Assembly (NCBI GenBank): GCA_023265215.1 | Contig: JAHFUH010000147.1 | Location: 1 to 8,254, forward strand | Source of the DNA: Acidobacteriota bacterium | GTDB taxonomy: Bacteria; Acidobacteriota; UBA6911 | Length of the DNA: 8,254 nt | Reading direction: 5' to 3' | Part shown: one piece after another, positions 1 to 5,414 of the stretch | Numbering within the stretch: the first letter of the stretch is position 1 | Layout: every line of letters starts with the position of its first letter | The notes under the pieces: model-generated | What the model was told of the DNA's origin: nothing | The model's input: only the letters and a program-made list of their open reading frames with translations | Databases searched by the model: none | Position numbers and translations under genes: made by a program

Positions 1-35
1 GGGCTTAAATAGAAAGGAGCGAAGAAAAAACGAAG

Positions 36-488
36 ATGAAACCCTGCGGATTTTTTGACAAATATCGGGACAAAGAACTGAATCAGGCTGAAGGAAAGCA
101 GTTTGAAAGCCATATGGAATTGTGCCCAGATTGCCGTTCGAAAAGATCCCTTATTAACAATATTGCTTTTGTCCTGAAGCAAGACATGACAGTTGCGCCG
201 GATCTGGCCGGACGAATTGCGCTGCGAGCTTTCAGCCAAAAGAGAACGTGGGATTCCCTGGTAATATCCTGGCTTCGCCCCGGACCCGCATTGGCTACTT
301 TGACCCTGGCAGCTGTTCTATTTTCGTTTTTGTGGATGCTAAACCGCCAGACGATGCTCGTAAATTACTCAGAATACGATGTATTGATGAGCGAAGCCGA
401 TTCTCTTGATTCGAGTGTGAGCGCTTCGCAGGTCCGTGCCGATAACGATCTTCTTATTTGGTTGGAACAAGAAAAATATTCCCAATGA
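36..488 (+). CDS. Zinc-finger (zf-HC2 type) anti-sigma factor, single-pass membrane protein
   Basis: A 150-aa protein with the layout of an ECF anti-sigma factor. The N-terminal cytoplasmic part carries His26-x3-Cys30-x2-Cys33, the HxxxCxxC zinc motif of the ZAS/zf-HC2 family, and an extra Cys4 sits near the start. A hydrophobic span at about residues 84-102 (PALATLTLAAVLFSFLWML) would be the single membrane helix, followed by a short, acidic periplasmic tail of about 47 residues. Such proteins hold an ECF sigma factor at the membrane until an envelope signal releases it. The ATG at 36 has a GGAG at 16-19 that is rather far away (16 nt), so initiation may be coupled to an upstream gene; one upstream frame ends at a TAG at 10-12, but too little is visible to name it. 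The stop overlaps the next start by 4 bp (ATGA, 485-488), so the two genes are co-translated. The partner sigma factor is expected just left of the window (inference). Confidence 0.82.
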   Translation: MKPCGFFDKYRDKELNQAEGKQFESHMELCPDCRSKRSLINNIAFVLKQDMTVAPDLAGRIALRAFSQKRTWDSLVISWLRPGPALATLTLAAVLFSFLWMLNRQTMLVNYSEYDVLMSEADSLDSSVSASQVRADNDLLIWLEQEKYSQ

Positions 489-1000
489 CCGATCGACCAC
501 GAGCTCTCGCTGTCCTGATATCGATTTTTCTCGCCGGCTGCATTGTAGGGGCAACTGGATTCTTCCTTTGGGCGAAGAAGCAGCCGGAATCGCTCCCCTT
601 CCGCCCCCCCAACGCTGGAAATTTTCGAAGGCCGCCAGGCCCTCGCGGAGGCCCGGGAAACCCCTGGACTCAAACGCTGCAGCTTACGCCGGAACAGGAA
701 AAAAGCGTTATGGGGATAATGCAAGAATCCAATCGTCAATTGGATGCTTTGCAAAAGGAATACGACCCCAGATATAGCGCGGTTCGGGCAGAACATGAGC
801 CCAAAATCAGAGCGATCATAGACGATAGAAACCGCAAAATTGCCGCAGTTCTGAATGAAGACCAGAAGAAAAAATTTGAAGAATATCAAAAACGGTTCGA
901 AGAGAGGATGAGGCGCGGCCCCGGAGGCGGAAGAGGGGGATTCGGGCGCCCAATGGCGCCTCCACCGCCGTCCGTCGAACCAGGAATTAGCCCTCGATAA
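485..1000 (+). CDS. Spy/CpxP/ZraP-like periplasmic stress protein
   Basis: A 171-aa envelope protein. An N-terminal hydrophobic segment at residues 7-30 acts as signal or anchor. It contains L16-A17-G18-C19, which fits a lipobox, although the hydrophobic stretch continues past Cys19, so a membrane anchor is equally likely. A Pro/Gly/Arg-rich linker covers residues 38-60. A charged, helical domain follows from 67 to about 145 and carries LTPEQ (67-71) and a second, degenerate copy LNEDQ (123-127); paired LTxxQ motifs are the hallmark of the Spy/CpxP/ZraP family of periplasmic chaperones and metal or stress sensors. The tail is low-complexity Gly/Arg/Pro. I chose the ATG at 485, inside the ATGA overlap with the anti-sigma gene, over an upstream in-frame start at 458 because it gives a clean signal sequence. 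Pairing with an anti-sigma factor supports an extracytoplasmic stress operon. The ligand, metal or misfolded protein, cannot be told. Confidence 0.75.
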   Translation: MTDRPRALAVLISIFLAGCIVGATGFFLWAKKQPESLPFRPPNAGNFRRPPGPRGGPGNPWTQTLQLTPEQEKSVMGIMQESNRQLDALQKEYDPRYSAVRAEHEPKIRAIIDDRNRKIAAVLNEDQKKKFEEYQKRFEERMRRGPGGGRGGFGRPMAPPPPSVEPGISPR

Positions 1001-1279
1001 TCTAACAGAAATTGCCTGGAGATCCATCCGGAAACCCTCTTTTTCTCGATTTCACGGACCAGAAGTCCTTTGTTCTCAATGTCGATATTTGCAAAAAACG
1101 GCTTTCCGGATGAGCCGCTAGGAGCCTGTCCGGGTATTGGGAGGGTTCGCGCGCATGGGGCTTGCACGGCGATCGCGGCATTGCTCGTCGTCAACGCCCC
1201 ACATCGCCTGCGTCGCGTCGCCTTGCATCTGCCCGCTCGGCGCTCGCGCCAAAATGCCAAGTAATTCTTGCACATGCCC
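1001..1279. other. Convergent intergenic gap, no intact gene
   Basis: This gap separates two converging genes, the CpxP-like gene and mutY. I see no GC-stem-plus-T-run terminator for either. The left part (1001-1117) has average composition and contains a 10-bp inverted repeat, CATCCGGAAA at 1025-1034 and TTTCCGGATG at 1103-1112. The right part is the G+C-rich repeat segment described separately. A minus-strand frame stays open across the gap, but it also runs antisense through the CpxP-like gene and out of frame through mutY, so I do not call it a gene. Confidence 0.6.
1118..1265. repeat. G+C-rich palindromic segment beginning with a dispersed 16-bp repeat
   Basis: The segment opens with CTAGGAGCCTGTCCGG (1118-1133), the exact reverse complement of 6584-6599. 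Counted by hand, 1131-1250 is 85/120 G+C (71%), far above its surroundings. It is rich in inverted repeats: TGCACGGCGA (1163-1172) pairs with TCGCCTTGCA (1218-1227) at 9 of 10 positions, TGGGGC (1156-1161) pairs with GCCCCA (1196-1201), and GGCGCTCGCGCC (1239-1250) is a near-perfect palindrome. This looks like a REP- or MITE-type intergenic element or an insertion-sequence remnant. No transposase fragment is recognisable. The right boundary is a guess based on the drop in G+C. Confidence 0.55.
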
Positions 1280-2308
1280 TTAGCACTCTGTTTTGGATAA
1301 AGCCTTGAGAAACAGGGAAGATGTAAGCATTTCACCCGTTCTCGATCGCTGTATCCAACAAAGCTCTTCCATCGCTGGACGAATTTGGCCGCTCGCCTCC
1401 CCGGCAAAAACGTGAGCCACTATTCGTCGATTACCAATTGCATGGCTGAGTTTTGCGCATTTCGACAAAGGGACCAACCCGCAACAAATCTTCCGGCTCA
1501 GCCCGCAAGCATTTTCCTCCGCTGAACTCCGGCTGGGAATCACCTGAGAAGGGAAGCCCCATCGACCGGGGATGAAATCCGGCAGCTTATTGACCAAAAG
1601 TAATTTGTTTTTCTTATGCAAAACCAGGACTACCATCTCCAGATTCCGGGTGGGTCCCCTGGAACGCGGACGCGGCAATCTGTTTTGAAGATTCATTTTA
1701 AAGGCTCTGCAGTTATTCCTAATCGGGCACTCCATGCAATGCGGCTGTAATGGCAGGCATACGAGAGCTCCAAGTTCCATCATCGCCTGATTGAAAACAG
1801 AAGCTTTCCCCTCCGGTATCCATGCTTGCATTTGCTTCCAGAAATAGCTTTCTGGTATGTGAATCGTGATTCCGTTGAACCGGGTGATAACGCGGCGGAT
1901 ATTGCCATCCACAATCGGTTGAGGCTGATTGAAAGCCAGCGAGCAGATTGCCCCGGCCGTGTAGCGCCCAATGCCGGGCAGAGCGATAATAGTTTCGAAA
2001 TCACTCGGAAATACGCCGCCATTGGACCCCAAAATTTCGCGAGCGGCTTTGTGCAGGTTTCTGGCCCGGCTATAGTATCCAAGACCGGACCAAAGTGCCA
2101 GGACTTCCTGCTCAGAGGCTTTGGCCAGCGTTTCCAGATTTGGGAAACGGCCAAGAAACCGGACATAATAAGGCGATACAGTGGCAGCCTGAGTCTGCTG
2201 AAGCATTACTTCGGAAATCCAGATTCGATACGGAGTCGGCTCACTGCGCCAGGGGAGCGCCCGCTTTTCTGTGAGATACCAGTTCATAAGCCTGGTGCGA
2301 AATTCCAA
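1280..2308 (-). CDS. mutY: A/G-specific adenine glycosylase MutY
   Basis: A 342-aa DNA repair enzyme that removes adenine mispaired with 8-oxoguanine or guanine (base-excision repair, GO system). The catalytic domain is complete. PWR is at 19-21. SEVMLQQTQ (32-40) holds the catalytic Glu33, the helix-hairpin-helix LPGIGRYTAGAI is at 110-121, and VDGN (133-136) holds the catalytic Asp134. The [4Fe-4S] loop is Cys184-x6-Cys191-x2-Cys194-x5-Cys200, the spacing seen in E. coli MutY. The C-terminal part from about residue 225 (MVVLVLHKKNKLLLV, then PGRWGFP) is the NUDIX-like domain that recognises 8-oxoG, and it looks short. The start is uncertain. TTG at 2308 gives the usual length ahead of the NWY motif but lacks a clear ribosome-binding site; the next ATG is at 2287 (Met8) with only a weak AGG before it. 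The gene stands alone and converges on the CpxP-like gene. Confidence 0.95.
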   Translation of the reverse strand: MEFRTRLMNWYLTEKRALPWRSEPTPYRIWISEVMLQQTQAATVSPYYVRFLGRFPNLETLAKASEQEVLALWSGLGYYSRARNLHKAAREILGSNGGVFPSDFETIIALPGIGRYTAGAICSLAFNQPQPIVDGNIRRVITRFNGITIHIPESYFWKQMQAWIPEGKASVFNQAMMELGALVCLPLQPHCMECPIRNNCRAFKMNLQNRLPRPRSRGPTRNLEMVVLVLHKKNKLLLVNKLPDFIPGRWGFPSQVIPSRSSAEENACGLSRKICCGLVPLSKCAKLSHAIGNRRIVAHVFAGEASGQIRPAMEELCWIQRSRTGEMLTSSLFLKALSKTEC

Positions 2309-2535
2309 ATTCAGCTTGAATCGAATGTCTGCCCCGTTTTTCTTTTTTTTGCGCAGAACGAGCCCTCGATGTCATTTCCAGTTAATCCGATTGTAAATTT
2401 TATCACGAAGGAGGAAACCCCTCTCTCCTAATTTCTTAATATTGGGCATTGAAATACATTTGCAAAAAGATTACGCTAAGAAAAGCAAGTTCCTAATTTT
2501 AAGGAATTTGTGATTTGATTTAAGGAGTTAAGGAA
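2309..2535. promoter_or_regulatory. AT-rich divergent intergenic region between mutY and the Myb-like gene
   Basis: Both flanking genes read outward, so promoters for both should lie here, although I cannot point to a strong sigma-70 pair. The best plus-strand candidate is TTGAAA (2449-2454), 17 bp, then TACGCT (2472-2477), whose -10 is poor. A polypyrimidine run lies at 2337-2350. The motif TTAAGGARTT occurs at 2499-2508, 2520-2529 and 2528-2537; the middle copy contains the ribosome-binding site of the downstream gene. TTCCT (2490-2494) and AGGAA (2502-2506) can pair as a short hairpin. Confidence 0.35.
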
Positions 2536-2823
2536 TTGCAGCGAAAAACTAAAAAGAAAATAAAAGTATCCAGAGTGAGGCCCCGGTGGACCAGAGAAGA
2601 GGTCTCCCTTCTGAAGCGCCTGTATCGGACTCACAGCAATGCTGACATCGCTCAGATGCTGGGGCGTAAGGTTTCGTCCGTTGTTTTCAAGGGACATCGT
2701 TTGGGCTTGTCAAAAGGCGCCCGCAGACTCAAAGAAATGGGTCGAGAAAACATTCGGCGTCGTTGGGAGCCACTGAAGCAGAGATCGTCAAGAAAAGCGC
2801 GCACCCAGGGCCGTTCAAAATAA
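2536..2823 (+). CDS. Small basic Myb/SANT-like (helix-turn-helix) DNA-binding protein
   Basis: A 95-aa, very basic protein. Residues 18-60 read as a Myb/SANT-like or GcrA-like helix-turn-helix: W18-T-x-E21-E22, a hydrophobic first helix (LLKRLY, 25-30), then SNADIAQMLGRK (34-45) and a recognition-helix region ending in KGHRLGL (52-58). Lys/Arg-rich tails flank it (KTKKKIK at 4-10 and an Arg-rich C-terminus). This fits a sequence-specific or nucleoid-associated DNA binder; the target is unknown. The start is TTG at 2536. An in-frame TAA at 2521-2523 rules out anything further upstream, the next Met is residue 41, inside the HTH, and AAGGAG at 2522-2527 sits 8 nt ahead. It precedes a DUF4342 gene by 42 nt and may be co-transcribed with it. 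The family assignment rests on motif pattern only. Confidence 0.65.
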   Translation: MQRKTKKKIKVSRVRPRWTREEVSLLKRLYRTHSNADIAQMLGRKVSSVVFKGHRLGLSKGARRLKEMGRENIRRRWEPLKQRSSRKARTQGRSK

Positions 2824-2865
2824 GCCGAAGATGCTTGGAGAAATTCAGCATCAGGAGGCGGGAAT
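2824..2865 (+). promoter_or_regulatory. Hairpin and strong ribosome-binding site ahead of the DUF4342 gene
   Basis: GATGCT (2830-2835) and AGCATC (2847-2852) form a perfect 6-bp stem with an 11-nt loop. The stem ends directly at the Shine-Dalgarno AGGAGG (2853-2858), which lies 7 nt before the ATG at 2866. The hairpin could space or shield the ribosome-binding site, or mark a processing point between the two cistrons. It has no T-run, so it is not a classical terminator. Confidence 0.4.
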
Positions 2866-3147
2866 ATGCAGGAACGAACTATATGGGAAACTGTCAGGCT
2901 CCAGGGAAATGAACTGCTTGAGTCATTAAGACATCTTATTCAAGAGGGCAATACTCGCCGCATTACAATCAAGCAAGGGGATAGGATCGTCGCTGAGTTT
3001 CCCTTGACCGCTGGGGTTGTGGGTGCTTTGGTTGCGCCTGTTCTGGCGGCGATTGGCGCTTTAATAGCCCTGCTCAAGGATTGCTCGATTGAAGTGGAAA
3101 AAGTTGTCTCGAATCCTGCTGACAAGCCTTTGGACGGAAAGGAGTAA
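2866..3147 (+). CDS. DUF4342 family protein with a hydrophobic centre
   Basis: A 93-aa protein that matches the DUF4342 pattern as I know it: an N-terminal helix (ELLESLRHLIQEGNTRR, 16-32), a short beta stretch (RITIKQGDRIVAEFPLT, 32-48), a Gly/Ala/Val-rich hydrophobic segment (about 49-70), then DCSIEVE (72-78), where Cys73 follows the hydrophobic run. The function is unknown. The family is short and often annotated as membrane-associated; the Pro-Leu-Thr before the apolar segment and the single Cys are typical. The segment is long enough to cross the membrane once or to pack as a helical hairpin. The start at 2866 is supported by AGGAGG 7 nt upstream. It follows the Myb-like gene and precedes the 294-nt leader of prkA on the same strand, so a functional link with prkA is possible but not shown. 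Confidence 0.85.
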   Translation: MQERTIWETVRLQGNELLESLRHLIQEGNTRRITIKQGDRIVAEFPLTAGVVGALVAPVLAAIGALIALLKDCSIEVEKVVSNPADKPLDGKE

Positions 3148-3200
3148 TATCAGCTCTTCAGCGCCTTCCTCATAATTCTCATGTAAACTCTCATAATGCT

Positions 3201-3220
3201 TGTTTGCTCCTAGGCAAACA
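3201..3220 (+). repeat. Perfect 7-bp stem, 6-nt loop hairpin
   Basis: TGTTTGC and GCAAACA flank the loop TCCTAG, and the stem can be extended by a G-U and a C-G pair using 3199-3200 and 3221-3222. It lies about 50 nt after the DUF4342 stop. No T-tract follows, so it is a weak candidate for transcription termination; an mRNA 3'-end stabiliser or a protein-binding operator is equally possible. Confidence 0.4.
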
Positions 3221-3310
3221 GGACACTGCTGGTCTGCCTGTCTGCACAGTCTATTAGTCCGATAAAGAAAAGACTATAACTAACATTATTTAAATTGTTT
3301 AGGAGTAGTA

Positions 3311-3323
3311 CGGACAGGCTCCT
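3311..3323 (+). repeat. Dispersed repeat, 13-bp copy (CGGACAGGCTCCT)
   Basis: Identical over 13 bp to the core of 6584-6599 and, in reverse complement, to 1118-1133. Here it is followed by GG rather than AG, so the CTAG end is missing. It lies in the prkA leader. Confidence 0.6.
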
Positions 3324-3441
3324 GGAACTGTTCCCATTCCCTTCCTTTTTTGCCCCCTTGAAACTTTTGCCGATTTGGCACGAAACAAGAAATACATATT
3401 GGCATCTTTAATATTGGCATGATTTGAGAAGGAGCGCCCCA

Positions 3442-5379
3442 ATGGATGAACGCGAGTCGGAGTTTCAGCAGATGATCCGCGACGATAGGTCGACCAGAGA
3501 ATCGAAAAGCTGGAGAGGCAAATTTATTGAATATCTAGAGCTCGTCAGGAAAGATCCTAGTCTGGCAAAGCTGGCTCACGCCAGGCTATATGACATTATA
3601 CTTGGGTCAGGCACGGTAGATATTCATCAGGCAGGGGATCCAAACTCAAAACGGCTTTTCAAAGACGATTCTTTCGACTTGTATCGCTTTTTTGCGGATG
3701 AATTTTTCGGGATCGAAAAAGTTATCTCGAAAATAGCACGTTATTTTCACTCTGCTTCCCTGAAAGGGGAAGAAAGCCGACAAGTCCTTTATTTGATGGG
3801 GCCCGTCGGATCAGGAAAAAGCTCATTAGTCGAAAAGCTGCAGCATGGATTGGAGGAGAGCGGTCCCGTTTACGTCATAGAGGATTGCCCGATGTTCGAA
3901 GAGCCGCTGCATCTTCTTCCCCGACACCTTAGAAAAGAATTCGAGAAGATGCTCGGTGTGAAAATCGAGGGGGATTTGTGTCCGGTGTGCCGGTTTCGTT
4001 TGAAAGATGAATTTGGCGAACAGTATGAAGAAGTGCCTGTGATTACAAAATATTTTTCAAAACGCAACCGGGTCGGAATCGGCGTGGTGCCCCCGGTGGA
4101 CCCCAACAATCAGGACACCTCGGTATTAATCGGCAGCGAAGACATTTCTAAACTGGACGTCTATTCAGAAGGGGATCCAAGAGTTTTGGATTTAAATGGA
4201 GCCCTGAATGTCGGTAACAGGGGCATGGTGGAGTTCATTGAGGTTTTTAAAAACGAGACGGAGTATCTGCACGCAATGATTACAGCCACCCAGGAGAAGG
4301 TAATTCCCGCGCCGGGCCGGCATGGCATGGTGTATGTCGATACCGTCATAGTTGCCCACTCCAATGAGGCTGAATGGCAGAAATTCAAAGCCGATCACAC
4401 CAATGAAGCTATTCTCGATCGAATCGTGGTGATCAAAGCTCCCTACAACCTGCGTCTTTCGCAGGAAGTGAAAATCTATGAGAAGATTCTCCGCAATTCA
4501 GATTTCCGCGCTCACATTGCCCCACACACGCTGGAGATTGCCTCGATGTTTGCAATTTTATCGCGGCTGAGCCCGACCCCCAAATGCGATCTTATGACGA
4601 AGCTCAAGCTGTACAATGGTGAAGAAGTAGTCGAAAAGGGAAAAACCAAAAAAATCGATATCAACGAGCTTCGGGATGATGCCAAAAGCGAAGGCATGAC
4701 CGGCGTTTCCACTCGTTTTATCATGAAAGTGCTCGACAACGCTCTTTCCGACAATACCAAGGGGAACTGCATAAATCCAATCAGCGTAAGGGAATCGCTG
4801 ATCAACAGAACAAAGGACGAAGACCTGCCGGACGACGTTCGCAAACAATACTTGGAATTCCTGCAGGACATCCTGCACAAAGAATATCTCGATATGCTGG
4901 AAGGGGAAATAACCAAAGCCTTTGTTTATTCCTATCAGGAGCAGGCTGAGTCACTCTTCCAGAATTACCTGGATCATGCGGAAGCCTACGTCAATAAGAC
5001 CAAGGTAAAAGATCCGAACACAAAAGAAGAACTGCAACCCGACGAGGGATTTCTGAAATCCATTGAAGAACAGATCGCTATCATTGGGTCCGCCGCGGAC
5101 GGATTTCGCCAGGAGGTTATCGCATATCTTTGGGCTACAAGTCGCCGTGGATCCAAGATCAGCTATACAAGCTATGAGCCGCTGAAAGAAGCGATCGAGA
5201 AGAAGTTGATGACATCCGTTCGCGACATCAGTCGCATTGTCACCAAGGCGCGGACGAGGGATGAAATCCAGACCGAAAAATACAACGTAATGGTGCAGAA
5301 TCTGCTGTCGAACGGATATTGCGAGAATTGCGTCGATGTAATTCTGAAATATGCTGCAAACAACCTATGGAAGGATTGA
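3442..5379 (+). CDS. prkA: PrkA (YeaG) AAA+ protein, annotated serine protein kinase
   Basis: A 645-aa protein, almost the same length as E. coli YeaG. The N-terminal two thirds is the AAA_PrkA domain: Walker A GPVGSGKS at 120-127, a CPVC pair (Cys180, Cys183) in a mid-domain insertion, the conserved NRGMVEFIE stretch (259-267) and a sensor-1-like VIVAHSNEAEW (from Val302). The C-terminal third, from about residue 390, is the PrkA domain, helical and highly charged. The protein was first described as a Ser/Thr kinase; an ATP-dependent, Lon-like protease activity has also been proposed for the Bacillus homologue, so the biochemical label is unsettled. In Gram-negatives it is induced by starvation and stress. 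The ATG at 3442 is preferred because AAGGAG (3429-3434) lies 7 nt ahead; an in-frame TTG at 3424 would place that site inside the gene. First gene of a three-gene operon with yeaH and spoVR. Confidence 0.97.
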   Translation: MDERESEFQQMIRDDRSTRESKSWRGKFIEYLELVRKDPSLAKLAHARLYDIILGSGTVDIHQAGDPNSKRLFKDDSFDLYRFFADEFFGIEKVISKIARYFHSASLKGEESRQVLYLMGPVGSGKSSLVEKLQHGLEESGPVYVIEDCPMFEEPLHLLPRHLRKEFEKMLGVKIEGDLCPVCRFRLKDEFGEQYEEVPVITKYFSKRNRVGIGVVPPVDPNNQDTSVLIGSEDISKLDVYSEGDPRVLDLNGALNVGNRGMVEFIEVFKNETEYLHAMITATQEKVIPAPGRHGMVYVDTVIVAHSNEAEWQKFKADHTNEAILDRIVVIKAPYNLRLSQEVKIYEKILRNSDFRAHIAPHTLEIASMFAILSRLSPTPKCDLMTKLKLYNGEEVVEKGKTKKIDINELRDDAKSEGMTGVSTRFIMKVLDNALSDNTKGNCINPISVRESLINRTKDEDLPDDVRKQYLEFLQDILHKEYLDMLEGEITKAFVYSYQEQAESLFQNYLDHAEAYVNKTKVKDPNTKEELQPDEGFLKSIEEQIAIIGSAADGFRQEVIAYLWATSRRGSKISYTSYEPLKEAIEKKLMTSVRDISRIVTKARTRDEIQTEKYNVMVQNLLSNGYCENCVDVILKYAANNLWKD

Positions 5380-5382
5380 ATT

Positions 5383-5410
5383 CGTCACTCGTAATACGTA
5401 ATTCGTAATT
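5383..5410. repeat. Tandem 7-bp repeat (CGTAATT)4 in the prkA-yeaH gap
   Basis: Four exact-length heptads run without a gap: CGTCACT, CGTAATA, CGTAATT, CGTAATT. Together with the three preceding bases (ATT) they fill nearly the whole 35-nt spacer between prkA and yeaH. This is a short tandemly repeated repetitive (STRR-like) sequence of the kind found scattered between genes in several bacterial groups. It leaves no recognisable Shine-Dalgarno for yeaH. Confidence 0.75.
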
Positions 5411-5414
5411 GGTT

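Larger units (their letters stand above)
3148..3441 (+). promoter_or_regulatory. Gene-free leader upstream of the prkA operon
   Basis: No plausible gene lies here. In order it holds: CTCATAAT twice (3169-3176 and 3190-3197); a perfect 7-bp inverted repeat, TGTTTGC (3201-3207) and GCAAACA (3214-3220), with a 6-nt loop; a 13-bp copy of the dispersed repeat (3311-3323), whose CTCCT can pair with AGGAG at 3301-3305; a pyrimidine-rich tract (about 3327-3359); and TTGGCA at 3375-3380, 3399-3404 and 3414-3419, the last two inside a 10-bp direct repeat ATATTGGCAT (3396-3405 and 3411-3420). The operon promoter most likely lies here. The TTGGCA cluster could be an activator or repressor site, or in part a promoter element. 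AAGGAG at 3429-3434 is the prkA ribosome-binding site. Confidence 0.45.

Noticed and set aside
365..1027. A 220-aa minus-strand open frame
   Set aside because: Antisense shadow of the anti-sigma and CpxP-like genes, which have clear domain signatures and a coupled ATGA overlap.
886..1407. A 173-aa open frame on the minus strand spanning the convergent gap
   Set aside because: It overlaps the CpxP-like gene antisense and mutY in another frame, is driven by the G+C-rich repeat, and shows no recognisable domain.
2449..2477. Sigma-70 promoter TTGAAA-17-TACGCT for the Myb-like gene
   Set aside because: The -10 matches only 3 of 6 consensus positions; not strong enough to annotate as a promoter.
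3201..3260. Rho-independent terminator after the DUF4342 gene
   Set aside because: The stem is AT-mixed and no T-tract follows it.
3375..3391. Sigma-54 promoter for prkA (TTGGCAC as -24 box)
   Set aside because: The expected TTGC at the -12 position is AAGA here, so only half of the promoter is present.
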